Shown in pieces: positions 1 to 8,625 of a DNA stretch of 64,000 nucleotides. The notes beneath the pieces are model-generated. The model worked only from the letters and a program-made list of their open reading frames with translations. It was not told the DNA's origin and did not search any database. A program made the position numbers and the translations under genes. The stretch spans positions 1,930,001 to 1,994,000 of the forward strand of contig NZ_AQUO01000001.1 of NCBI RefSeq assembly GCF_000371965.1, in the 5' to 3' direction. How positions within the stretch are numbered: the first letter of the stretch is position 1; each line of letters begins with the position of its first letter. The stretch is from Paracoccus sp. N5. Lineage in GTDB: Bacteria; Pseudomonadota; Alphaproteobacteria; Rhodobacterales; Rhodobacteraceae.

Positions 1-2
1 TG

Positions 3-947
3 GCGCTGCTGATGCTGGCCTGGGTGGCGCTGATCGAGGCCCGGCCCGCCTGGGCGCTGCTGGCCAGCCTGGTCTATCCGCTGCTGGCGGTCTGGCTGCT
101 CTGGGGCGGTTCGCTGTGGAGCGAGATCGCCGTGCTGGCGGGTTTCGGCATCGGCTTCGGGGTCTGGCGGGCGGGGGCGCGCTTCGGGCTTTTCGCCGTC
201 GCCGCGGCCGCCGTGGTTGCGGTGCTGTGGTGGCTGTTCCTGGCCGGACCGGTCGCCGATGCGCTGGCCGGCATCCTGCCGCTGCGCTTGCAGCCGGTCA
301 GTTCCGACCAGTTCGGCGGCTTCGTGCTGTCGATCACCATCGGCGTCGCCGGCATCGCCCTGTCGCTGCCCCTGGGCATCGTGCTGGCGCTGGCGCGGCG
401 CTCGGACCTGCCGGTGATCAAGCTGCTGGCGGTGATGTTCATCGAGTTCATCCGCGGCGTGCCGCTGATCACGCTCTTGTTCGTGGCCTCCTTGCTGCTC
501 AACTACTTCCTGCCGCCGGGCACGAATTTCGACATCATCCTGCGGGTCATCATCATGGTGACGCTCTTCGCCGCCGCCTATATGGCCGAGGTGATCCGCG
601 GCGGTCTGGCCGCACTGCCCAAGGGCCAATACGAGGCCGCCGACGCGCTGGGGCTGGACTATTGGAAGGCGCAGCGGCTGATCGTGCTGCCGCAGGCGCT
701 GAAGATCTCGATTCCCGGGATCGTCTCGACCTTCATCGGCATGTTCAAGGACACCACCCTGGTGGTCTTCGTCGGGCTGTTCGACCCCCTGAAGGCCATG
801 GCCGACACCATCCGCGCGAGCTTCGAATGGAAGGGCGCCTATTGGGAGCCCTATATCTTCGTCGGCTCAATCTTCTTCATCCTCTGCTTCGGCATGTCGC
901 GTTACTCGATGTATCTCGAACGCCGCCTGAAGCGCGACCATCGCTGA
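3..947 (+). CDS. aapM: Amino-acid ABC transporter permease, AapM/BztC type (5' truncated)
   Basis: Inner-membrane permease of a polar amino-acid importer (general L-amino acid or glutamate/glutamine/aspartate type). The frame is open to the left window edge, so the N-terminus is missing; about 314 residues remain, while family members usually exceed 400. Several hydrophobic segments are visible. The EAA loop that contacts the ATPase reads YEAADALGLDYWKAQ, followed by RLIVLPQALK, around nt 629-710. The protein ends ERRLKRDHR. The ATPase gene follows after 9 bp, which fits the aapJQMP/bztABCD order with J and Q left of the window. Family assignment is confident; choosing between Aap and Bzt substrate range is not possible from this fragment. 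Confidence 0.9.
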   Translation, partial: ALLMLAWVALIEARPAWALLASLVYPLLAVWLLWGGSLWSEIAVLAGFGIGFGVWRAGARFGLFAVAAAAVVAVLWWLFLAGPVADALAGILPLRLQPVSSDQFGGFVLSITIGVAGIALSLPLGIVLALARRSDLPVIKLLAVMFIEFIRGVPLITLLFVASLLLNYFLPPGTNFDIILRVIIMVTLFAAAYMAEVIRGGLAALPKGQYEAADALGLDYWKAQRLIVLPQALKISIPGIVSTFIGMFKDTTLVVFVGLFDPLKAMADTIRASFEWKGAYWEPYIFVGSIFFILCFGMSRYSMYLERRLKRDHR

Positions 948-956
948 GGCCTTCCC

Positions 957-1721
<765 letters not shown>

Positions 1722-1723
1722 AG

Positions 1724-1742
1724 GGGGGACTTCGCGTCCCCC
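1724..1742 (+). terminator. Hairpin terminator after the amino-acid transporter operon
   Basis: A 7-bp perfect stem GGGGGAC/GTCCCCC with loop TTCGC begins two bases after the aapP stop. There is no long T run; it is called a terminator from position and stem strength. Confidence 0.6.
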
Positions 1743-1774
1743 GCCCGCCGCTGGCGCGGCGGACTCCCCCTGCG

Positions 1775-1797
1775 GGGTATTTCCGCAACAGAGAAAC
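1775..1797 (+). repeat. Intergenic repeat GGGTATTT...AACAGAGAAA, copy 1
   Basis: Reads GGGTATTTCCGCAACAGAGA and then AAC, preceded by a short CCCC-TGC-GGGG hairpin. Related copies occur at 2752-2774 (minus), 14894-14916 and 19504-19527, always behind a hairpin at a gene end. Confidence 0.55.
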
Positions 1798-1868
1798 ACC
1801 ACGTGGCGCCGGTTGCGGGCCGGGGTGCGGCCGGTCTATCGTGCCGGCAAGCGCTTCGGAGAACGACG

Positions 1869-2708
1869 ATGAACCAGACCATTTTCCTGATGCTCGGCCT
1901 TTTGGGCCTTGTCGGTATCGGCTCGCTGGTGGCGAGCAACGACGACGACCATGCCCCCGAGGATCCGGGCGATCCCTATGGCGACCGCGAGTTGATCGAG
2001 GGCACGGACGAGGCCGAGACCGTCACCGGCACCGCCGGCGACGATGCGATCCAGTCCTATGACGGCGACGATTCCGTCGATGCCGGCGAGGGCGACGATC
2101 TGGTCTGGACCGGCTATGGCGACGACAGCGTCAGCGCCGATGCCGGCGACGACGAGATCTACCTGGGATATGGCGATGACCTCTATGGCGCCGAGGACGA
2201 CGGCGCGGCTGACGGCAACGACACCATCGACGGCGGTTACGGCGACGACAGCATCACCACCAACCTGGGCAATCACGCGATCACCGGCGGCGAGGGCGAC
2301 GACACCATCACCGACAATGGCGGCACCGTCCAGATCGATGGCGAGGAGGACGACGACCTGATCCTGTCGCCCGACGCTTCCGATGCCGACGCGCCCGACA
2401 CGCTGCTGGGCGGCGACGGCAACGACACCATCCATGCCGGCGCCAACGACTTGGTGGACGGCGGCGACGGCGACGACAGCTATATGCTCAGTTCCGAGGC
2501 TGGCGGCGCGGCGGTCATCACCTACAGCGCCGACGACACCATCACCATCACCCTGGCCGAGGATTACACCGGCGAGGGCGAATATACGCTCGAGCAGGAC
2601 GGCGACGACGTGCAGGTGCTGCTGGATGGCAATGCCGTCGCGGTGCTGCGCGACACGCTGGTCGATGCGGTGGGCACGATCGACGTGGTCGGCGCCACCG
2701 CTACCTGA
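1869..2708 (+). CDS. Membrane-anchored RTX-like calcium-binding repeat protein
   Basis: A 279-aa strongly acidic protein of unknown role. ATG 1869 was chosen because it is preceded by GGAGAACGACG and begins a hydrophobic helix (residues 4-20, LMLGLLGLVGIGS-like); the open frame extends upstream without a convincing start. Residues 45-190 carry many GDD/GND repeats of the RTX type (for example YGDDSVSADAGDDEIYLGYG), which in known proteins bind calcium in a beta-roll. The C-terminal 80 residues are repeat-poor and beta-rich. The N-terminal hydrophobic segment is unusual, since classical RTX proteins leave through type I secretion and lack one. The gene stands alone between two terminators. Function is unrecognised. 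Confidence 0.8.
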   Translation: MNQTIFLMLGLLGLVGIGSLVASNDDDHAPEDPGDPYGDRELIEGTDEAETVTGTAGDDAIQSYDGDDSVDAGEGDDLVWTGYGDDSVSADAGDDEIYLGYGDDLYGAEDDGAADGNDTIDGGYGDDSITTNLGNHAITGGEGDDTITDNGGTVQIDGEEDDDLILSPDASDADAPDTLLGGDGNDTIHAGANDLVDGGDGDDSYMLSSEAGGAAVITYSADDTITITLAEDYTGEGEYTLEQDGDDVQVLLDGNAVAVLRDTLVDAVGTIDVVGATAT

Positions 2709-2715
2709 ACCCAAA

Positions 2716-2742
2716 GGGCGCGGTCGTTCCCCGACCGCGCTC
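2716..2742 (+). terminator. Terminator of the RTX-like gene
   Basis: Stem GCGCGGTCG (2718-2726) / CGACCGCGC (2732-2740) with a 5-nt loop, followed by TCTCTT, starting 9 bp after the stop codon. Confidence 0.75.
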
Positions 2743-2751
2743 TCTTCAGGT

Positions 2752-2774
2752 CTTCTCCGTTTCCCAAATACCCT
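2752..2774 (-). repeat. Intergenic repeat GGGTATTTGGGAAACGGAGAA, copy 2
   Basis: On the minus strand it reads GGGTATTTGGGAAACGGAGA and then AGA. It lies directly downstream of the hairpin ending the aminotransferase gene and matches the copy at 1775 in its GGGTATTT core and AAC-GAGAA half. Confidence 0.55.
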
Positions 2775-2781
2775 CGGGGGT

Positions 2782-2802
2782 CCGGGGGCAGACAGCCCCC
2801 GG
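2782..2802 (-). terminator. Terminator of the D-amino-acid aminotransferase gene
   Basis: Perfect 8-bp stem CCGGGGGC/GCCCCCGG with loop AGACA (plus-strand order), 12 bp beyond the minus-strand stop at 2815. Confidence 0.7.
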
Positions 2803-2814
2803 CGCGCCGCCGCC

Positions 2815-3675
2815 TCAGATCGCCGACTTCAGCGATTCCTCCAGGTACAGCTCGCGCAGCCGTGTCGCCACCGGCCCGGGCTGGCCCGAGCCCAGCGTGA
2901 CGCCGTCGACCTCGATCACCGGCAGGACGAAGGCCGAGGCCGAGGTGAAGAAGGCCTCGTCCGCCGCCTGCGCTTCCTCGATGGTGAAGGGGCGTTCCTC
3001 GATCTGCATCTGCGCCTCGGCGGCATAGCGCAAGAGCGAGGCGCGGGTGATGCCGTGCAGGATGTCCTGCGACAACGGCCGGGTGATGATCTTGCCGCCC
3101 TTGACGATATAGGTGTTGTTCGAGGTGCCCTCGGTCACGAAACCGTCCTCGGTGAACCAGGCGTCGTCGACGCCGCGATTCTTGGCCTCCATCTTGGCCA
3201 TCGAGGGGTAAAGCAGCTGCACCGTCTTGATGTCGCGGCGCGCCCAGCGCAGGTCGGGGATCGAGATCACCCGGATGCCCCGGCGGGCCTGCGGGTTGTC
3301 GGCCAGGCCCGGCTTCGACTGCGTGAACAGCACCACGGTCTGTGGCGTATCCTCGGGCGGATAGGCGAAGTCGCGGTCGCCCGGATTGCCGCGCGTGACT
3401 TGCAGATAGACCATGCCCTCGTCGATGGCGTTCAGTTCGACCAGCTTGCGGTGGATCGCCAGCCATTCGTCGTCCGGCAGCGGATTGCCCATCCCCAGTT
3501 CGCCCAGCGAGCGCGTCAGCCGGGCCATGTGGCCGGGAAAGTCCAGCAGCTTGCCGCCCAGCACGCTCGTCACCTCATAGACGCCGTCGCCCATCACGAA
3601 GCCGCGGTCGAAGATCGACACATGGGCCTCGGTTTCCGGCAGGTATTCGCCATTCAGATAGACGGTGCGGGTCAT
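2815..3675 (-). CDS. dat: D-amino-acid aminotransferase (PLP class IV)
   Basis: Transfers the amino group between D-amino acids and 2-oxo acids, typically D-alanine plus 2-oxoglutarate. The 286-aa length matches Dat. The PLP-binding lysine is K150 in RRDIKTVQLL, and the class IV signatures FDRGFVMGDGVYEV (near residue 22) and LLYPSMAKMEAKNRG are present. Two adjacent ATGs occur; the second (3675) is taken because GGAG then sits six bases away, and the first (3678) would leave only three. Branched-chain aminotransferase IlvE is the close alternative, but size and N-terminus favour Dat. It is divergent from the lyase gene across 177 bp. A D-amino-acid dehydrogenase lies 7 kb away. Confidence 0.85.
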   Translation of the reverse strand: MTRTVYLNGEYLPETEAHVSIFDRGFVMGDGVYEVTSVLGGKLLDFPGHMARLTRSLGELGMGNPLPDDEWLAIHRKLVELNAIDEGMVYLQVTRGNPGDRDFAYPPEDTPQTVVLFTQSKPGLADNPQARRGIRVISIPDLRWARRDIKTVQLLYPSMAKMEAKNRGVDDAWFTEDGFVTEGTSNNTYIVKGGKIITRPLSQDILHGITRASLLRYAAEAQMQIEERPFTIEEAQAADEAFFTSASAFVLPVIEVDGVTLGSGQPGPVATRLRELYLEESLKSAI

Positions 3676-3852
3676 CATTCTCTCCATTCGCAACGGCTGC
3701 TGGCGCGGTCCTGCGCCCAAAGCGGCGGGGCGTCAAGATCGGCGGCGCGGCCTTGGGCCTTTCGCGGGTGCAAAACAGGCTTGATGCAGCCGCAGCAATT
3801 ATCTATCGGTTTGCGGGACACCTTTGAAATATCCTTACCCGAAAGGCAAGCC

Positions 3853-4809
3853 ATGTCGTTTCGTTTGCAACCCGCCGCCCCCGCCCGCCTGAACCGCTGC
3901 CAGCTGTTCGGCCCCGGCTCGCGCGAGGCGCTGTTCCAGAAGATGGCCAGCTCGGCCGCCGACGTGATCAACTTGGATCTCGAGGATTCGGTGGCGCCGG
4001 ATGACAAGGCGCAGGCCCGCCGCAACATCATCCAGGCCATCGGCGACATCGACTGGGGCACCAAGACGCTGTCGGTGCGCATCAACGGGCTCGACACGCC
4101 CTATTGGTATCGCGACGTCGTGGACCTGCTGGAACAGGCGGGCGAGCGGCTGGACCAGATCATGATCCCCAAGGTCGGCAATGCCGCCGATGTCTATGCC
4201 GTGGATGCGCTGGTCACCGCCATCGAGGCCGCCAAGGGCCGCTCGAAACGCATCAGCCTGGAGGTGATCATCGAATCCGCCGCCGGCATCGCCCATGTCG
4301 AGGAGATCGCGGCCAGCAGCCCGCGCCTGCAGGCGATGAGCCTGGGCGCCGCGGATTTCGCCGCCAGCATGGGCATGGCCACGACCGGCATCGGCGGCAC
4401 CCAGGAAAACTACTACATGGCGCATGAGGGCGCGAAATACTGGTCGGATCCCTGGCACTGGGCGCAGGCCGCCATCGTCGCCGCCTGCCGCACCCATGGC
4501 GTGCTGCCGGTCGACGGCCCCTTCGGGGATTTCAGCGACGACGAGGGCTTCCGGGCGCAGGCGCGGCGCTCGGCCACGCTGGGCATGGTCGGGAAATGGG
4601 CCATCCACCCCAAGCAGGTGGCGCTGGCGAACGAGGTCTTTTCGCCCAGCGACAAGGCCGTCACCGAGGCGCGCGAGATCCTGGCCGCGATGGAGGAGGC
4701 GACGAAAACCGGCGCCGGCGCCACCGTCTACAAGGGCAGACTGGTTGACATCGCGTCGATCCGTCAGGCACAAGTGATCGTGCGGCAGGCAGAGTTGATC
4801 AGCGCCTGA
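3853..4809 (+). CDS. mcl1: L-malyl-CoA / beta-methylmalyl-CoA lyase
   Basis: Reversibly cleaves malyl-CoA to acetyl-CoA and glyoxylate, and beta-methylmalyl-CoA to propionyl-CoA and glyoxylate; it serves the ethylmalonyl-CoA pathway in relatives. The product is 318 aa, the expected Mcl1 size, and starts MSFRLQPAAPARLNRCQLFG behind GAAAGGCAAGCC. HpcH/HpaI-type elements are visible: NLDLEDSVAPDDK with metal-ligand acidic residues near position 40, SVRINGLDT, ISLEVIIESAAGI with a conserved Glu, and GKWAIHPKQVALANEVFSP near the C-terminus. The gene is monocistronic with a strong hairpin 60 bp downstream. The citrate lyase beta subunit is a related family, but the length and C-terminal region fit malyl-CoA lyase better. 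Confidence 0.9.
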   Translation: MSFRLQPAAPARLNRCQLFGPGSREALFQKMASSAADVINLDLEDSVAPDDKAQARRNIIQAIGDIDWGTKTLSVRINGLDTPYWYRDVVDLLEQAGERLDQIMIPKVGNAADVYAVDALVTAIEAAKGRSKRISLEVIIESAAGIAHVEEIAASSPRLQAMSLGAADFAASMGMATTGIGGTQENYYMAHEGAKYWSDPWHWAQAAIVAACRTHGVLPVDGPFGDFSDDEGFRAQARRSATLGMVGKWAIHPKQVALANEVFSPSDKAVTEAREILAAMEEATKTGAGATVYKGRLVDIASIRQAQVIVRQAELISA

Positions 4810-4867
4810 CCACGACGGAATACCTGGGCGGCCACGCGGGGAGGCTGGTCGCCATGACAGGGGAGGA

Positions 4868-4900
4868 GCAACAGGCTCTGCCGCAGGCAGGGCCTGTTGT
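4868..4900 (+). terminator. Long-stem terminator after mcl1
   Basis: Stem CAACAGGC-T-CTGCC / GGCAG-G-GCCTGTTG with a GCA triloop (4869-4899): 14 pairs including one G-U. Confidence 0.75.
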
Positions 4901-5000
4901 CATTCGGGGCACCGGCCTTGCCGGGTCATGAAATTGTCATAAAGATTCAATACATTCATGCGCTCGGCGCCGGCGGGTGCGGGGCCGGCTGCGGCGGGCT

Positions 5001-5174
5001 TCAGCCCTCGGCCGGCTCGGGCCTGGCGTGACGCTGGGTCGGATCCGGGGTGCGGTTGCGCGGCGCCAGATCGGGAATCGGTGATTCGGGCATCGCCGGC
5101 AGCCCGGTGTCGGGAATGCCGGGGAATGCGTTCCGGTCGCCAACGGGCGCGGGGATCGGGGCCTTGGGTTCCAT
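5001..5174 (-). CDS. Small proline-rich hypothetical protein
   Basis: A 57-codon reading frame beginning MEPKAPIPAPVGDRNAFPGI and ending with the stop at 5001. It is Pro-rich (about one residue in four), charged, and has no hydrophobic helix. ATG 5174 was chosen over an upstream in-frame ATG at 5261 because the latter would overlap the ATPase gene that ends at 5207. A weak purine stretch precedes it. The gene sits alone between the mcl1 terminator and the transporter operon on the same strand. No family is recognised; it could be a chance open frame in GC-rich DNA. Confidence 0.3.
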   Translation of the reverse strand: MEPKAPIPAPVGDRNAFPGIPDTGLPAMPESPIPDLAPRNRTPDPTQRHARPEPAEG

Positions 5175-5206
5175 CTTGCGTCTCGTTTCGAACAAGCCCG
5201 CAGCAG

Positions 5207-6829
5207 TTATGGGCCGGGCGGGGGCAGCGCAAGGAGGCTGGCGGGAATGTGAGCCTGCCATGCCGCCGGGATGCGCGGGCTTGCCGCCAGCAGGCCTTGC
5301 GTATAGGCGTGCTGCGGCGCGTCCAGCACCTGATGCGTCGGGCCGGATTCGACGATGCGGCCCTGCTGCATGATCAGCACCCGGTCGGTGATCTGGCGCA
5401 CCACCGCGAGGTCGTGGCTGATGAACAGATAGGCAAGCCCGTGGCTGACCCGCAGCCGCGCCAGCAGGTCCAGCACCTGCGCCCGGACCTGCACGTCCAA
5501 GGCGCTGACCGCCTCGTCCAGCACGATCAGCCGCGGCTTGATGATCAGGGCGCGGGCAATGGCGATGCGCTGGCGCTGGCCGCCGCTGAATTCGTGGATA
5601 TGGCGGCGCATGGCGTCGCCGGGGATGCCGACCTCATAGAGCGCCTCGGCGACCTGTTCGCGCCAGTCGCGCGGCAGGCCGGTCAGGTGGAACGGCTCGG
5701 AGACCAGCCGCTCGACCCGCCAGCGCGGATCGAAGCTGCCGAAGGGGTCCTGGAACACCACCTGCATCCGGGCCCGCAGCGCGGGCGCCATGGCGCGGCC
5801 GGCCTGGACCGGCTGGCCGTCCAGCAGGATGCGGCCGCCCTGCAAGGGATCGAGGCCCAGGATGGCCCGCGTCAGGGTGGACTTGCCGCAGCCGGATTCG
5901 CCGACCAGCCCGACCGATTCCCCGGCGGCGATGTCGAAGCTGACCCCGTCCACCGCCCGCAGGCGCCCCGGCGGCGCCATCAGCCCGGCGCGGGGCAGGG
6001 GATAGTCGCGCACCGCGTCTTCGACCTGCAGCAGGCGGTGCGGCCGGGCGGGCGGCAGCACCAGCCGCGCCTGCTGGGTCGAGGCGGCGATGAGCGCCTG
6101 CGTATAGGGGTGGCCCGGCGCGCGGAACAGCGCCTCGGTCGGGCCCTGCTCGACGATCTGGCCGCGCTGCATCACCGCCACGCGGTCGGCGATGCCGGCC
6201 AGCACCGCGAGGTCGTGGGTGATCAGCAGCAGCGCCATGCCCTCGTCCCGCACCAGCCCCTTGAGCAGGTCGAGGATGCGGGCCTGCGTCGTCACGTCCA
6301 GCGCCGTGGTCGGCTCGTCCGCGATCAGCAGGTCGGGGCGCTGGCTGATGGCCAGCGCAATGGCGACGCGCTGGCGCTGCCCGCCCGACAGCTCATGGGG
6401 ATAAAGCGTCAGCGGAAAGCGCGGCGCTTCCAGCCCGACGCGGTCCAGCCGGTCGCGGGCGCGGGCCAGCGCCTGGTCGCGCGGCAGGGACTGGTGGATG
6501 CGCAGCGCCTCGGCCACCTGGTCGCCGATGGTCATCAGCGGGTTCAGCGCCGTCATCGGCTCCTGGAACACCATGCCGAGGCGGTTGCCGCGGATCCGGC
6601 ACAGGGCGCTTTCCGGCAGGTCCAGCAGGTTGCGCCCGTCCAGATCGACGCGACCGCCAGCCTGCGCGCCCTGCGGCAGCAGCCCCATGATCGCCAGCGC
6701 CGCCATGGACTTGCCCGAGCCGGATTCGCCCGCCAGCCCGGTGACCTGCCCGGGCGGCAGCGCCAGGTCGATGCCTTGCAGGACCTCGTGCCGGCCGATG
6801 CGCAGGGTCAGGCGGCTCAGCTCGATCAT
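5207..6829 (-). CDS. Dipeptide/oligopeptide ABC transporter, fused dual ATP-binding protein
   Basis: A single 540-aa chain holding two Opp/Dpp-type ATPase domains that energise the two permeases encoded upstream. Domain 1 has Walker A GESGSGKS at residues 34-41 and signature LSGGQRQRVAIA. Domain 2 has Walker A GESGCGKS at 310-317 and signature FSGGQRQRIAIA. Each is followed by the oligopeptide-transporter C-terminal extension with GHPYTQAL or QHAYTQGL. ATG 6829 overlaps the permease stop as ATGA, giving translational coupling. Fused DppD-DppF arrangements are common in alphaproteobacteria. No substrate-binding protein gene is adjacent; a candidate lies at 14919-16388. Confidence 0.92.
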   Translation of the reverse strand: MIELSRLTLRIGRHEVLQGIDLALPPGQVTGLAGESGSGKSMAALAIMGLLPQGAQAGGRVDLDGRNLLDLPESALCRIRGNRLGMVFQEPMTALNPLMTIGDQVAEALRIHQSLPRDQALARARDRLDRVGLEAPRFPLTLYPHELSGGQRQRVAIALAISQRPDLLIADEPTTALDVTTQARILDLLKGLVRDEGMALLLITHDLAVLAGIADRVAVMQRGQIVEQGPTEALFRAPGHPYTQALIAASTQQARLVLPPARPHRLLQVEDAVRDYPLPRAGLMAPPGRLRAVDGVSFDIAAGESVGLVGESGCGKSTLTRAILGLDPLQGGRILLDGQPVQAGRAMAPALRARMQVVFQDPFGSFDPRWRVERLVSEPFHLTGLPRDWREQVAEALYEVGIPGDAMRRHIHEFSGGQRQRIAIARALIIKPRLIVLDEAVSALDVQVRAQVLDLLARLRVSHGLAYLFISHDLAVVRQITDRVLIMQQGRIVESGPTHQVLDAPQHAYTQGLLAASPRIPAAWQAHIPASLLALPPPGP

Positions 6830-7641
6830 GGCGCGGTCCTGCGCAGCCTGGGGTCCAGCGCATCGCGCAGGCCATCGCCCAAGAGGTTCAGCCCCAGCAC
6901 CGTCAGCACGATGGCCAGGCCCGGCACGATGGCGACATGCGGCGCCAGCGAGATCATGGTCTGCGCCTCGGCCAGCATCCGGCCCCAGCTGGGGGTCGGG
7001 GGCTGTGCGCCCAGGCCGACATAGCTGAGCCCGGCCTCGGCCAGGATGCCCAGGCTGAACTGGATCGTCGCCTGCACGATCAGCAGGTTGGCGATATTGG
7101 GCAGGATGTGCTGGGTGCTGATGCGGGCCCGGCCCTTGCCGGCCACCTGCGCGGCGCGGATATAGTCCAGCGTCCAGATCGGCAGCGCCGCGCCGCGCGT
7201 CACGCGGGCAAAGACCGGGATATTGAAGATGCCGATGGCGATGATCGCGTTCAGCGCCGAAGGCCCCAGCGCCGCGGTGATCAGGATGGCGATGACCAGG
7301 CTGGGAAAGGCAAAGACCAGGTCGTTGCCGCGCATCACCACCTCGTCGATCCAGCCGCCCGCGCGCGCGGCGGCGAGCAGGCCCAGCGGCACGCCGAAGC
7401 CCATCCCGATGCCCACGGCGACCAGCGCCACCGCGATCGAGGTCCGCGCGCCGACCATGATCATCGCCAGCATGTCGCGGCCGAAATGGTCGGTGCCCAG
7501 CCAATGCGCGGCCGAGGGCGGCTGCAGCTTCTGCGCGATGGCGATCTGCGTCACGTCGCCCGGCGTCCAGACGAAGGACAGCAGCGCCGCGACCAGCGCC
7601 AGCCCGGCGAGGGCGCCGCCGAAGGCCAGCGACCACCTCAT
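6826..7641 (-). CDS. Dipeptide/oligopeptide ABC transporter permease, DppC type
   Basis: Second inner-membrane permease of the peptide-type importer, 271 aa. It begins with one hydrophobic segment, then the DppC hallmark HWLGTDHFGRDMLAMIMVGA, five further hydrophobic segments, and the EAA-like loop YIRAAQVAGKGRARISTQHI followed by LPNI. It overlaps the upstream DppB-type gene and the downstream ATPase gene by four bases each, so all three are translationally coupled. Substrate could be peptides, nickel or glutathione; the sequence does not decide. Confidence 0.92.
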   Translation of the reverse strand: MRWSLAFGGALAGLALVAALLSFVWTPGDVTQIAIAQKLQPPSAAHWLGTDHFGRDMLAMIMVGARTSIAVALVAVGIGMGFGVPLGLLAAARAGGWIDEVVMRGNDLVFAFPSLVIAILITAALGPSALNAIIAIGIFNIPVFARVTRGAALPIWTLDYIRAAQVAGKGRARISTQHILPNIANLLIVQATIQFSLGILAEAGLSYVGLGAQPPTPSWGRMLAEAQTMISLAPHVAIVPGLAIVLTVLGLNLLGDGLRDALDPRLRRTAP

Positions 7642-8576
7642 CGGCGCAGCCTCGGGTCGACCAGCGCATAGCTGAGGTCGACGAGGAAGGTGACCAGGAT
7701 CACGGCGGCGACCAGCACCAGCACCGCGCCCTGCACCACGATCAGGTCGCGCTGGGTGATGGCCTGGAAGATCAGCCGGCCCAGGCCGGGCAGGTAGAAC
7801 ACGTTCTCGATGATGATCGCCCCCGCCAGCAGGAACGAGAACTGCATGCCGAGGATGGTCAGCACCGGGATCAGCGCATTGCGCAGCGCGTGGCGCGACA
7901 GCGCCTGCCCGGCGGTCAGCCCCTTGGCGCGGGCGGTGCGGATATAGTCCTGGCCCAGGGTCTCGACCAGGGCCGAGCGCAGCACCCGCGCCAGGATCGC
8001 CGCCTGCGGCAGCGCCAGCGCGACGGCGGGCAGGATCAGCGATTTCAGCGCCGCGCCGGGATGGCTCCAGCCCGGAAAGCCGCCGGCGGGCAGCAGGCGC
8101 AGGTTCACCGCAAAGACCAGCACCAAGAGCATGGCGAACCAGAAATTCGGCAGCGCGATGCCGATCTGGGTCGCGCCCATCACCGCCGTCTCGGCCGGCC
8201 GGCCCCGGCGCCCGGCCGCGAACATGCCGATGGGCAGCGCCACCGCCACCGCCAGCACCAGCGCCAGAACCGCCAGGGGCAGCGAGACCTGCATCCGGTC
8301 GAGGATCATCCCCGCCACCGGCGTCTTGTAGGTGAAGCTGTGGCCCAGGTCGCCGGTCACGACGCCGCCGAGCCAGTGCAGGTAGCGCAGCGGCAGCGGC
8401 AGGTCCAGGCCCAGCTGCTCGCGCAGCGCCGCGACGGTTTCGGGCTGCGCGCCGGTGCCCAGCATGAAGCTGGCCGGGTCGCCCGGCACCAGTTCCACCA
8501 CCGCAAAGATCAGCGCCGAGGCCACGAGCAGGCTCAGGCCAAGCGAGATCAGGCGTCTGGTCACATAGCGCAGCAT
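7638..8576 (-). CDS. Dipeptide/oligopeptide ABC transporter permease, DppB type
   Basis: First gene of the three-gene transporter operon, 312 aa. Begins MLRYVTRRLISLGLSLLVAS, the usual DppB opening helix, then the periplasmic region VPGDPASFMLGTG seen across the family, and five more hydrophobic segments. The EAA loop reads YIRTARAKGLTAGQALSRHA. The start is 49 bp from the stop of the MFS gene upstream on the same strand, so part of its transcription may read through. The cognate binding protein is not present next to it. Confidence 0.92.
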   Translation of the reverse strand: MLRYVTRRLISLGLSLLVASALIFAVVELVPGDPASFMLGTGAQPETVAALREQLGLDLPLPLRYLHWLGGVVTGDLGHSFTYKTPVAGMILDRMQVSLPLAVLALVLAVAVALPIGMFAAGRRGRPAETAVMGATQIGIALPNFWFAMLLVLVFAVNLRLLPAGGFPGWSHPGAALKSLILPAVALALPQAAILARVLRSALVETLGQDYIRTARAKGLTAGQALSRHALRNALIPVLTILGMQFSFLLAGAIIIENVFYLPGLGRLIFQAITQRDLIVVQGAVLVLVAAVILVTFLVDLSYALVDPRLRR

Positions 8577-8625
8577 GGCAAAACGCTAATCCGCGGCCGG
8601 GCGGCGGTAAAGGTGGCTATAAGGT

